From Platerodrilus igneus (lineage: Eukaryota > Arthropoda > Insecta > Coleoptera > Lycidae): a stretch of DNA of 64,000 nt. Within the stretch, counting starts at the first letter, position 1. Every line of letters begins with the position of its first letter. The notes beneath the pieces were generated by a model. The model had not been told where the DNA came from. It worked only from the letters and a program-made list of their open reading frames with translations, and did no database searches. The position numbers and the translations under genes are program-made. Positions 10,974 through 21,389 of this stretch are shown one piece after another. The stretch lies in the NCBI GenBank assembly GCA_036346225.1, contig JARFIW010000942.1, positions 2,563,001-2,627,000 on the forward strand. Direction: 5' to 3'.

Positions 10974-11868
10974 CTAGAAAAAAAAAACAAAAAAAAAAGA
11001 AATGGACCGGGCTCAATCGGCGAGTGGGTGGGGTATTATACCTACAACATAAATTAAGGGAGGCCTGAAATAATGAAAGAAAAAAAAGTACACGCACTCA
11101 TTCATACTCAAAACACAACATATCAACAAAAGAAACCTATAATTAAACACAATATGTACACGCAATAAATAATTACACACTAAATCTAAAAAAAAAATCA
11201 ACCAAAAGAACAAATCATTTTTTTTAAATGGTGAGCTGCCAGTTTTAGGTTACTCCCTAGATTGAGTTTCAACAAAAAAAAGAAATTAAACAAACTTACT
11301 TCTTTAAAACCAACAGCTCTAAATCAGCATGGTAAATCTAAAAATAAGTATATACATCTAATGGCAACAACATTTTCAAACGTGCCAGCAAGCCTTCAAA
11401 TCATTTTCACTTTAGTAAATTGTTCACTCTTAGTTATTTAAAGCAAATAGCAATGCATTCATATAGTGTCAATAAATCTCGAACTAACTCACTAATTGTC
11501 GTCTAAACGGATTAAATTTAGGAATGCATGAGCTTAAACCGAAAATCCCAACCGATATAGTCGCAATCGTAAATGATGGAGAAAAAAAACACTCACCTTC
11601 GAAGTTGTTGACGTCGGGGTTGAATCACTAGCTGATCCACGGCAACAAGTAGGTGGGCCTACGCCCAGAAAAAACGTACTTGGCCTCTCATTACAGCAAG
11701 GGACGACCATTCATCGTGGCTTTAAGGCTACCGGAAGAAGCTAGAGCAATTACCAGTAAAAATTAATTTAATTTTAACGAAAAACACAATTTTCTAAAAA
11801 CCCTAAATACTTACCACGCCATGTTGCGTGCGCGAAAAAACCAATTATTGCCGAAAATGAACGTAACA
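10953..11868 (-). repeat. LTR-like repeat, minus copy
   Basis: Read on the minus strand it begins TGTTACGTTCATTTTCGG and ends ...TAGCA. It matches 43824-45130 (plus strand) in several colinear blocks: 'gtggtaagtattt' and 'gtgagtgttt', the block around 'ggcagctcaccattt' (gctgccagttttagg on plus), 'tcaggcctccctt', and the 'taccccacccactcgcc' block ahead of 'ctaggctacgtc'. It is shorter than the other copy because about 430 bp near its start are missing. TG/CA ends and a start shared with the LTR at 41554 suggest a solo LTR of a gypsy relative; no convincing target duplication is seen. Confidence 0.6.
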
Positions 11869-12204
11869 TGCAACGGAGCTTAACGCCCATACGTAGTTTG
11901 TTAGCTATTTATTGATGAATTATAGTGACGTTGGATGAGAACAAATAAAGTGTGGATTTGACTATACCTAATCCTATGAGGTAATTTGATTTAAACCAAA
12001 TGGCGTTCTAGGCCGTCGGGCTGGTTTCGCGCAATTCTTGCTTGGATCGCTATTATTTGATAATGCTTGCTATTGGTGGTCACCGTTGTGATTGGCAGCT
12101 GATGATCAAATGCTGTCATGGATTGTAAATAATTATATAATAATTTTCTTTTATTATTTATATCGGGAAAAAGATAGAAGCCTTTAAAGTGTGATGTTAC
12201 AGAC
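11869..12204. other. No gene recognised
   Basis: AT-rich sequence without a recognisable ORF, repeat or RNA gene. A short ORF on the minus strand (11991-12206) has no family features and is probably chance. Confidence 0.5.
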
Positions 12205-12560
12205 ATATGATAAAGATATCAGGGACACACAAAGTTAAGAACAAACAGGTACTAGAAATGGTTGAGGAAGAAAGAAGTATGTGGGAAACAGTAAAAATAG
12301 GAGAGATAGGATGATAGGCCACATACTAAGGCATGGCGGAATATATTAGAAGCAGGAATAGGAAAAAAGAGACCTAGAGGTAGACCTAGGTTAGAGTATT
12401 GCACATAGATACTGAAAGATGCAAACTGTGGGAATCGAATTCTTGGTAGCCACAAGCTGCTTAACCCCCTTCACATACCACTGAATCTTGGTGAAATAGA
12501 GCATATAATTATGAAAAAAGGGAACCGAACTGTATCTAGGCTTTGGAAATTTCAGGCAAC
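12205..12560 (+). pseudogene. 3' end of an endonuclease-type LINE ORF2, copy 1
   Basis: Broken frames give the ending typical of the insect LINE group whose endonuclease is often annotated as 'craniofacial development protein 2-like': 'DRMIGHILRH' and 'KKRPRGRPRLEYC' in succession (about 12300-12405). A block at 12435-12540 starting 'cttggtagccacaagctg' interrupts this 3' end compared with copy 2, and itself recurs at 12770-12870. A truncated, decayed fragment. Confidence 0.65.
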
Positions 12561-12769
12561 GGTGTAGGCTAGCTCAGAATAGAAATAAGTGAAGGTACGC
12601 GCCCAACCAGTTTCAAGACGGAAAACCTATTGACGAAAAAAATAATTGCATTTAAATCTGATGATTACTATAAACAGCTACAGGTGTTGATGTTTAAAAA
12701 TTTGAACTAATGTTGATTGTGCGAAAGGATATATTGGAAAACTATTAATTCGGCAAATATTCAAGTGTT

Positions 12770-13345
12770 GGGCGATCTTGGTAGCCGCAAGCTGTATAAC
12801 CCTTTTCAGACTACGGGGAAATAGGTTATATATTTGTAAACAATAGAAGGGGAACCAAATTGCATCTAACAAGAAAGAGCAGCGGTTATGTTCGAAGACA
12901 ACAAACATCGAAACAAGGAGAAAATTATTGAAAGCATATGTGTGGAGCATAACACAGTACGTCTATGAAATAGGGGCACTAGAAAAGCAGACGAAAACGG
13001 TAGAAGCCTTTTTGAATGTTGTGCTTTAAATGTATGAGGATGATAGCATGGACACACAAAGTTAAGAACAAAGAGGTTATAGAAACAGTAGGAGAATAAA
13101 GATATCTGTGGAAAACAACAAAAAATAGGAGAAATAGAAGAGCAGGATACGTTCTAAGGCATTCTCGGGGATTAGTGTGGGTTATTTTACAAGCAGAGAT
13201 AGGAAAAAAGAGGTAGAAGTCGATCTAAATAAGACTATTGTACGCAGATAGTGAAAAATGCAGACTGGAAATTTCAGGGAAATGTGCTGGTTAGCACAGA
13301 ATAGTAAACAATGAGGATCCGCGTGTAACCAGTTCCAAGATCAGA
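12770..13345 (+). pseudogene. 3' end of the same LINE family, copy 2
   Basis: After the short repeat at 12770-12870, broken frames give 'EKIIES..VWS' and 'TVEAF', then 'AWTHKVKNKEV' and a decayed 'GYVLRH' block, the end of a LINE reverse transcriptase. Nucleotide blocks match copy 1: 'gacacacaaagttaagaaca', then 'aaatttcaggcaacggtg' against 'aaatttcagggaaatgtg'. The EN/RT LINE at 17550-23300 lacks its 3' end and could belong to the same family. Confidence 0.65.
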
Positions 13346-13544
13346 TAATTAGAACAACAACTTAAAATTTATCAAATCCCTTTAAGGAGACTAAGGATTT
13401 TCAATTCGTATGTCAACACCCATACCCAAAACTCACAGTTGAGCCTCTAATACGAGGCTTGTTCAATTGAAACACATCTTTAGTTTAGGAAAAATTTATT
13501 GACAACTAAATTTACAAATAATTATCACGACGATTAAGGTACAT

Positions 13545-14768
13545 ATACCCTTGTATCGTCAACCTATGTATACCCTGCCTAAAGAAATCTTATGGCTGCT
13601 GCTCGAAGAATGCTTTCACGCCGTTTTGTTCGATTTTTGTGGTGGGAAAATTGTGACCACGGAAAAAGTGTTTGAATACCTTCACAAACGTGTCGTTTTT
13701 GGTGTGACATGTAGCCCTTTTTTACTCGGAGCATGTATTATTCACCATTTAAATTCAGTTACTGGCGAGTTCGTTGAGACAGCTTCTCAGTTGAAATCTA
13801 CATTTTATGTGGATAACTGTGTGACAAGTTTTGAAACAGTAAGCGATTTAAATAAGTATATGTATTAAGCTTCCCAAATTATGATAGAAACCAAATTCAC
13901 GTGGGTTGGAGCATACACATATCTTTACCGATGCTACTGTCTGCACTACAGAGAATTCTTCTGTTGATTTGTTAGGTATTAATTGGGATAAGAATAAAGA
14001 CTTGCTATGCTGTAATGTAATTGAAAGTATGAAAGATGTAACTGCAATCAGTAAACGTATCATGTTGTCGATTAGTGATAAACTGTACGTCCAATTACCC
14101 TGATACCCAAATTGTTATTGAAAGAAACTTGGAATCTGAAAATTGTGTGGGATGAAGAACTTCCACTTGACATGTGTGAGAGATTCTTAAAATGGTTAAA
14201 AAAGTTATTTATTTTACCCAATATAAAAATACCTAGATGGTTAGCTACTAGCCATTCCTGTGGAGCCACATGGACCTTACATGTGTTCTCAGATGCAATC
14301 CAGAAAGCGTATGCAGCTTGCATCTTTCTACGGATTGAAAATGTTTCCGGAACGTCCGTGAAACTTGTGCAAGCGAAATGTAGCGTTTCTCCATTGAAAA
14401 AGGCAACTATACCCCGTTAAGAGTTACTAGCATGTTGAATCGCTACACGCTTAATGGAAAGTGTGAAGAAAGTTTTAAATGCAGAATTTATTCGTGTTTT
14501 TTATTGGTCGGATTCGATGGACGCATTGTACTGGATTAAAACAGATGATCGATGGGGTACATTTGTCTCAAATAGAGTAAAAGAAATTCGATTAATAAGT
14601 AGTCCAGATCAATTGTATCATGTACCAGGCGATATGAACCCTGCCGATTTACCATTCAGAGGTTGGACTCTTTGTCAGTTATTAGCATCGCGATGGTGGG
14701 AGGGTTTTAAATGGCTTTATCAACATGAAAAACATTGGCCTGTTATACTTATAAAATGTAACTATTAA
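13545..14768 (+). pseudogene. BEL/Pao pol: reverse transcriptase and RNase H
   Basis: Starts truncated within the RT. The frame 13551-13868 contains RVVFGVTCSPFLLGA and the catalytic box FYVDN (YVDN replaces YVDD), both diagnostic of BEL/Pao. Frames at 13906-14103 and 14112-14420 continue through 'LHVFSDAIQKAYAACIFLR' (the BEL RNase H-like start) and '...VSPLKKATIPR'. 14454-14768 holds 'FYWSDSMDALYWI' and 'VPGDMNPADL...W'. Four frames are needed, so it is not functional as written. No gag or protease precedes it. Confidence 0.88.
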
Positions 14769-14878
14769 GCGGTAAACCGCAAGAAGAAAAGAGTGTCACC
14801 TTGTTGACAGTTAGTGCTGAATCACAGTTTTCATACGATTTATGTTGATATGTTTCTCGATTCTCTTGTCTAGTTGGA

Positions 14879-16423
14879 ATGATTGCTAGGACGTATCGAT
14901 TTACTAGGTTAATCAGTAAATCAAGAACTTTGATTTTTGATTGTTCATTGAGAGTAGACGAAGTTGATTATGCTGAGAATAAGTTTCGGTTGCTTGTACA
15001 AACAGAATCGTTTGTTAAAGAACATCATAAAACGTTGAAAATTTTTTGTGTATTTAAAGATGAGGAAGGTCTCGTACGTCTAAATACTAAATTACTACAT
15101 AAAGACGAATCCTTCCATTTTAGATATCCACTACTAATTCCTTCTAAACATTTTGTCGTAACAATGATGATTTTAGAAAAGCACAGACAACTATGTCATG
15201 CGGGAGTCAATGTGCTCATGTCTACCCTACAAAAAAGGTATTGGATTTTAAAAAGTTGTAGATCAATACGCCGTGTCCTAGATGAATGTGGCAGATGTCG
15301 CAGATTTAATTCACAGCTATTTTCCGTAGCATGTGCTCCACTACCACCCGATCAAGTGAATAATGTCGGCGTGTTTGAAATTGTCGGAGTTGATCTTGCT
15401 GGGCCTCTCTATCTGAAGGGGGGCAAGAAATGTTGGATCACGTTATACACGTATGCTGTGTATAGGGCAGTGCACTTAGAGTTGGTGTCATCCATTTCGA
15501 CAGCTTCATTTTTGGAATCGTTTAGAAGGTTCACCAGTAGACGTGGTTGTTCTAACATTGTTTATTCAGACAATGGGCGAAATTTTGTGGGAACAGCTGA
15601 GGCACTTAACCGTATAGACTGGGAAAAAGTAGTGGAAGCCAGTAGGTTGAAGAGAATTTAGTGGAAATTTAATCCGCCAATTGATGTCTGGTAGAGCGGA
15701 TGGTGGGAGGGATTGATACGAATAGTCAAAGATTTACTGAAACGAGTTCTAGGGAAAGCGATATTATATTATGAAGTGCTTTACACTATCTTATGTGATT
15801 GTGAGGCCATCATTAATTCTCGACCATTAACGTATGTTACAGAAGACCGTTATGATTTGATTACATTGATTCCATCAATGCTTCTGAAAGACTTACATAG
15901 CTCTGAAACATTGATATTGACGAAATTGATACCAAAAATTTGGATAAATGTTTTCGTTACTTGCAGCATTTAAGAAATAGCTTGCGTGAACGTTTCCGTA
16001 ATGAGTATTTAGGTTTTTGTTACCCTACGCAACAGTTCAAAAAATGATATAATCAAGGAAAATAGCGTGGTTCTAGTAGGAAACGATAAAGTTAAACACA
16101 TCCGTTGGACCCTAACAAGAATCTTTGAAGTTTTTGTTTCTAGAGATTGAAAAACTCGAGTTGCTCGATTGCGTACCAAAGGTGGTGAATGCATCCGCGC
16201 TGTTCAGCGACTGTATTCCTTGGAACTACAACAGCAAATTTTCGTTTGGCCTGAAATTCTTGAGAAGAAAACCAAAGTACTAGGTAAAAGGGACAATTTA
16301 GAAGAGAAAGTGAACAATACATTCAATCTTCAAAAACAAAGTGCATCCTTAGGGTACACTATCAGAGGTGGTAGAAAAGTGAGTGCACTTTGTAAATTAA
16401 ATTTATTCGTTTATTTAGAGTGA
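14879..16423 (+). pseudogene. BEL/Pao pol: integrase and C-terminus
   Basis: The 260-codon frame 14879-15661 carries the zinc-binding part (H...CHAG, then CGRCRR) and two catalytic Asp residues (VGVDLAGPLY and YSDNGRNFVG). A shift leads to 15713-15973, where the Glu-containing 'WWEGLIRIVKDL' block lies at its start. A further shift leads to the ending 'RTKGGECIRAVQRLYSLE' (about 16172-16228), the usual BEL tail. It integrates the DNA copy of the element. Not intact; no LTR could be matched downstream. Confidence 0.88.
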
Positions 16424-16770
16424 CCATTTGTGTTATTTAGTTACGTTTGTCGATTCACATGTATGAGTTGTCAAAGTGCTCTTTAAAAATTATTATTTTT
16501 ACTGTATGAAATACAACATTTGCTAAAACAAAAACATTTTTAGTAAAGAACTAGATTCAGAGAATCTTACAAACTATTTGGAAAAACTGATGAAAACTTT
16601 ATACAGTAAATAATCTAAATTTAAAAGTGATACATGTCAAAACAACAATTCTATACAAAATTATTACAGAATAAGTGACATTTTAAATTTATATAATTGC
16701 TTTATGTAAAACTGATTGGCCAACCTATTAGTTTCAATAGGAATTAAAGAATTTTAAGGAACAATTAAAG
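16424..16770. other. No gene; possible leader of the PHD-finger LINE
   Basis: AT-rich, non-coding. Lies between the BEL pol end and the ATG at 16771. It may contain the BEL LTR remnant and/or the 5' UTR of the LINE; neither can be shown from a single copy. Confidence 0.4.
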
Positions 16771-17547
16771 ATGAAACGGAAGAAGAAACCTTCGAAAGAA
16801 AAGGAAGTGACTTTTACCTGCTCGATCTGTTTAAATTCTGATGATTTATGTGACTGGATTATTTGTGACTATTGCAATTCCTGGATTCATGGAGAATGCG
16901 TGAACCTTTCCAATAAACAAATCAATATTCTAGGATCAAATGACAAGATCTGTTTCTGCCCTACGTGCTCTGATTTATTATCAACTCAGAAAGATACACA
17001 ACCAACGTCAAACCTAATTCCATGTCCTTTTTGTCCAGAGGAGTTGAACAAGAAATATAAAGGTTTTATAGGATTCTGCCGCCATGCAACACATGCTCAT
17101 CATGATCAACTCCTTTCTTGTCACAGTCACAAACATCCGAAGAATGCCTTTTCACAAAAAAATTGCAGAGTTCAAGGAAAAAATACGAGTTTTGAAGCGT
17201 ATTCCGAGAGGAGCCCGTATAACTGCAGCAAACAAACTAGCCTCATTAATTGATGAATGCATCGCCAAAAATGACGAGAAATCTTAGGAAAACCTTCTAT
17301 TATTTGCATATATAGCCCTAAGGATCCCTGAGAAATCAAAATCTAAATCTCTCGCCACTTCAGTGTAACTCAAAACGGATAAGTTTGATATGACATTATT
17401 TCCTCCACGTTATATCAAACATAGTGCTTCCAGTATCTGAAAGATAGCCGAAATTAAAGTTGGGGACGGAGATATTTGCGGAGCAGTTAGATTGGTATGT
17501 TCTTCAGATGACCTTGTTCCTCAAGATGGAGAAACACTTCTAGATGA
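16771..17547 (+). pseudogene. PHD-finger protein start of a restriction-endonuclease-type LINE (5' part)
   Basis: ATG at 16771 after an AT-rich leader; 160 codons, then frameshifts near 17090-17150. A PHD (C4HC3) finger is complete: Cys17, Cys20, Cys32, Cys35, His40, Cys43, Cys63, Cys66. A second zinc site follows (PCPFC ... CRHATHAH, about residues 88-114). The shifted frame continues with 'RIPRGARITAANKLASLIDE' and 'GDGDICGAVRLVCSSDDLVP'. This stretch precedes the RT in LINEs of this type. The sequence stops matching near 17547, and the protein appears to resume near 23560. PHD fingers read histone tails; a chromatin-targeting role is inference. Confidence 0.7.
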
Positions 17548-18418
17548 CTAGAACGGGTGGAATGGCTTCCGCGTTCCAGTGATCTAAAAAGTCAAACTAC
17601 AAGTCCAAACAAAGTAGTAGGGTCTTTAGTGAGGAACCAGACTAAAACAGGTTTCCGAAAGAGGGCAGCAGCTTTTTCGGTACTTAGAGTGGCAGAGACC
17701 ATAGGGGTCGGTATGACATTTTAAGACGCACTACTGCGATGTGCAAGGTAACGGGAAACCACCATATTACCTACTAAGTACACAGCGTACTTAAATTGCA
17801 AATAACATGATGGCATCCTATGGGGTAAAAGATTCCGAAGTTAAAACAGTCCCCCATTGGGATCTCAAGGAGGGGACTTCTTCGGAGGATGTGATCGGAA
17901 AGTTTAAGGAAAGAACAGGGAACATTCCGCGGGTCAGAACGTGGAATGTGAGAAATATGAAGCAAGTAGATAAGCTACAGAACTTGAAAATTGAAATGGA
18001 TAGGTTAGACTAGACATAGTAGGAATCAGCGAAGTTCGCTGGCCAGAGGCGGGGGATTTTTGGAGTCGAGACTTTAGGGAAATTTATATAGGATCATAGG
18101 AAGGAAATTCAGGTGTGGGGATAGTTATGCGAAAGAAGATCGGACAATGTGTAAAAAACTACTTACAAAAGAACGAAAAGGTAATCATGGTTAGATTAGA
18201 ATCTAAGCCGGTAAATATAATAATAATACAGGTATACATGCCCACCTCTACCTACCGTGAGGAAGAGGTAAAAGCGATCTACAATGATTTCGAAGACATA
18301 GTGAGATACGTAGAAGGATATGAAAGTTTAATAATTACGGGGGATTGATTTTAATGCAGTGGTAGGTGAAGGTAGGAAAGGAGCGGTAGTAGATTTATTT
18401 GGTTTAGGCATGAGAAAT
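17548..18418 (+). pseudogene. Endonuclease-type LINE, 5' part (APE-like endonuclease)
   Basis: A leader (17548-17806) precedes the ORF at 17807. The endonuclease begins with 'RTWNVRNM' (about 17940), the start of the exonuclease-endonuclease-phosphatase fold. 'EVRW' (about 18030) carries the metal-binding Glu. 'GVGIVMRKK', 'IIIIQVYMPTS' and 'LIITGD' followed by FNAVVG (about 18340-18370) are the next conserved blocks. Stops and shifts at about 18014 and 18348 break it. Nicks target DNA for retrotransposition. It ends abruptly at about 18418 ('GLGMRN'), and the next expected block ('GNRLVEFC') is found at 21390. Confidence 0.82.
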
Positions 18419-18479
18419 GTCTTACTTTCTGGAACTTCTTGCAATGATTCCGGTTGTTAATGGCCAAATAATAGAAATT

Positions 18480-19945
18480 TGGTTAAGAAAAGATGAACCA
18501 TGCCACCAAAGATCTGATGTCTTTAATAACTTAGGACCGACGCCTCGAGATAACAAATCAGCTGAGTTCTGTTGTGAACCAACATGAAACCAATTATCTA
18601 GATTTGTTTTAGATTGAATTTCCGATACCCGATTGACTACAAATGATTCTAATAGGTGTGGCGCTGTTCACAACAAGCAGAGTACCACTGCTGTGGAATC
18701 GGTCCAACAAGATATTGCATTAAATGCGACATTAATAGAATTATGAACCTTTGATAATAAGCGTGATAAGAGTAGAGGATCGCATAACTAAAGACGTAGA
18801 AGAGTGACAGTTTTGAGTGGCGCTACTTTAGCTTTAACGCAAAGCAGTTGTTCAGGCACAGAACCGTGTTGATGTACGGAGCGTAAGTAAATGCACGCAC
18901 CATAAGCTCTTTCTGATGAATCGCAAAACCCATATAGTTCAATAATTACAGAATTTGATAATTTTGCGTGACATTGAATTTTAGGATTACTAAGTTCAGG
19001 CAATTCGCTTTTAAATGTAAACCATTCCTTTTGCAGTTGTAAGGAAAGGGATTAATCCCATCCTACTTTTCAAGCCACAATTTTTGCATTAAAACTTTAG
19101 CTATGATAGTAGAAGCGCTTAGAAGGCCAAGAGGATCGTACACTTCCGATATAGTAGAAAGTACGCTTAGTTATAGTCCTTTGAGAAATTTTGACATTTA
19201 TTTCGTATGATAAAGTGTCTGATTTTGGACACCAAATTTGGACCAATTGGTAGAGTAATTGACTATGAATTAAAAATTTGAATATTTTGCAATACTTTGG
19301 GTTCATTTGAAACCCATTTTCTAAAAGGAAAACCGCCCTTGTTTAGAATGAAAATGATTTGTTGGCAAGTAGTAGGCAGCTCAAAAATGGATTCGGAACC
19401 ACTTAATAAGTCGTCGACATAGAAGTCAGAACGAATGATCTTTGACGCTAATGAAAACTTATTTGAATATTCATTGGAAAGTTGTATTATACACCTTGTA
19501 GTTAGAAAGGATGCAGCTGCGGTACCATATGTTACAGTACTTAATTCGTGGGAATGTAGCGATTCGTTAGGAGCACTGCCCCACAGGATACTCTGAAGAC
19601 ATTTCTGATCAGGATTTACCAAGATTTGTCTATATATTTTGCCAATATCTGAGGAAACTACGCATGAGTGTTAGCGAAATCTCAACAATATTAAAAACAA
19701 ATCATTTTGTACAACTGGTACCGCCATTTGAAGATCATTAACAAAGGTACCTGAAGATGATGGAAAAGAACCATTAAAAACGCCCTTAATTTAGTAGTGG
19801 TACTTTTCGCAATTAGCACACCATGATGCGGCATGAAATATTTAACTTGCGATTTTGGACTATCTTTTGATATCTTTGACATGTGACACATCCATTCGTA
19901 TTCATTCATAAAGTCAATGTGCACTCTCTTAAGGTCAGGATTCAC
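18480..19945 (-). pseudogene. BEL/Pao pol (RT and RNase H), minus strand
   Basis: Reading leftwards: 'YFMPHHGVLIAKSTTTKLR' (19850-19790, RT start), then 'WGSAPNESLHSHELSTVTYG' and the catalytic FYVDDLLSG (19622-19390), then 'GGFPFRKWVSNEP'. Next come RNase H-like 'IIELYGFCDSSERAYGACI' and 'VAPLKTVTLLRL' (19003-18788), and 'SADLLSRGVG' followed by 'LWWHG' (about 18570-18500). All blocks are in BEL/Pao order. Five or more frames are involved, so the copy is decayed. Confidence 0.88.
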
Positions 19946-20084
19946 TTACAGCTTCCGTTCTAGCCGGTAAAATCACTGCAACGCTCCTGCTTTAGAATTC
20001 CCCAATTTATCCGGTGTCTCTCAGAGGGATGGAGACGAGGAACCTACCTTTGGTATTTCTTTGAAAGGTGGAGACAAAAAGTGC

Positions 20085-20365
20085 CAGCGGCTCCATGGCG
20101 TAGTTGGTATGCGTGTGACTACTATGGTCAAGGTCCCGGGTTCGAATTCCGACACCGTCCGCTTGAAAAATGTTAGGCAAGCATTTTTCACAAAAATACG
20201 TTCTCGTTCGGACGAGAGGTGTGTGTGTTGTCATGCACGTTAAACATCCCTACCTTGCTTGGAACAGCAAAGGTTCGGCAAAATTCAAAATCTTTCAGGT
20301 AAAAAGAAACTCGCTTCCTGGCCAACGTAGTACCTTCGCGTGGAGCATTGAAAAATCACATGTAG
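20085..20365 (+). mobile_element. tRNA-derived SINE, copy A
   Basis: A pol III promoter is visible: box A-like TGGCGTAGTTGG (20096-20107) and box B-like GGTTCGAATTCC (20139-20150). The body follows ('gcttgaaaaatgttaggcaa', 'cacgttaaacatccctacc', 'gtagtaccttcgcgtggagc') and it ends at 'cacatgta'. Flanks 20067-20084 and 20365-20381 look like a diverged target duplication (ggtggagac...gtgcc against ggggtgacg...gtgcc). It lies in the BEL element between gag and pol. Four more near-full copies occur at 47317, 47683, 51188 and 51501. Confidence 0.88.
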
Positions 20366-20397
20366 GGGTGACGAAGGTGCCTCTCGCATTCATGTTA

Positions 20398-20880
20398 TTA
20401 CTTTGAAGGATGGTGATCAAAATGTATCTTCTTCAAGTTCCCAGAATCTAGATAAGTCAAGTGCCTGGCATTCCTGTTCTTACTTTGAAAGGTGGCGATC
20501 AAGTGTAACTTCTTCAAGTTCCCAAAATCTAGATAGGTCCAAGATTCGAATGAGTCGTGAAAGCTAACCCAGGACTCAAAATGACACCCATCAAATTTGG
20601 GAAGAACTAGAGCAGGAAGCTTGACATTATGAAAATTATGATTGCCCGACGACAGAGGAGGAGCTGATCCCGTTTTTTGAGCATTTAGAAGATTCTTTGC
20701 TGCGGTAATAACTGAAAAATAAGAATCTCCGAAGTTAACGCGCTCAGTTACTTTATCTTCCTTTATTACGTCGATTACATTTTCAATATCAACCTGCACT
20801 TCTTCAAATTCGTATAATAACAATTCAGCTGTATTTAGTTTAGTTGCTAATTCTGTTCTATATGATAAACTGCCCTTCTG
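20398..20880 (-). pseudogene. BEL/Pao gag fragment, minus strand
   Basis: The 141-codon frame 20823-20398 contains 'VKLPALVLPKFDGCHFESWV' (about 20609-20550). This is the hallmark of the BEL/Pao gag region (the DUF1759 type: LPk..lP.FdG....W..F). The frame continues upstream on the minus strand to about 20880. A roughly 82-bp segment is tandemly duplicated within it (20400-20481 and 20482-20545), producing a repeated 'NLKK' peptide. The SINE at 20085 separates it from pol. Confidence 0.75.
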
Positions 20881-21388
20881 CTTACCTTAATCGGTTAGCG
20901 TGATTTAACTGACCCTCTTTTTCTATGCAATTCTTTAGTAATATCTGAATCAGTCATTGTGGATATGATGACTAACAAGACTAGTAATTAATTTAAAACG
21001 TTTAATTGAATTATTAAAATGATTAATGCTAATGTAAACTCAATTATTTCAGAGCTTTGATTCTTCGAAATAGTTAAGCAATGTCATTACACCAGTTTTC
21101 ACGAAAGTTAAAGCTATAAAAGTAAAGATATATGACAAGGTACCTTTTTGAAATTACTTGTTTTCCAAGTTCGTTCTGTTTTCGTTGAACTCTTCTGATA
21201 TAGCAACAAAGGCTTAAAGGTAAACCAGATTTGTGTTTTCGCGTTTGACTGAAAGAACGGAAACTATTTTGGAGGTTTAATTAACATCCGACTCGAAAGA
21301 CCATTTATGTTGCGGATTGGATAACTCATTGAATGGACCGTATAAACACTTTTCTGATAATAATAGATTTACTAAAGACATAGAAAAC
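20881..21388 (-). other. BEL/Pao leader, possible 5' LTR remnant
   Basis: AT-rich and non-coding. On the minus strand it starts TGTGTGTTTTC, which would suit an LTR start, at the exact point where the LINE endonuclease is interrupted. No second LTR copy was found, so this is positional inference only. Confidence 0.35.
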
Positions 21389-21389
21389 A

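Larger units (their letters stand above)
18419..21388 (-). mobile_element. BEL/Pao element (minus), truncated, inserted in the LINE
   Basis: Runs on the minus strand from right to left: a leader and possible LTR (about 21388-20880, starting TGTGTG on the minus strand), gag (20880-20400), a SINE insertion, RT, RNase H. The integrase is missing: pol stops at about 18419 just after 'WWHGSSFLN'. A 3' deletion, or truncation at insertion, removed the rest including the 3' LTR. It sits exactly between two consecutive parts of a LINE endonuclease (18418 and 21390). Confidence 0.75.
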
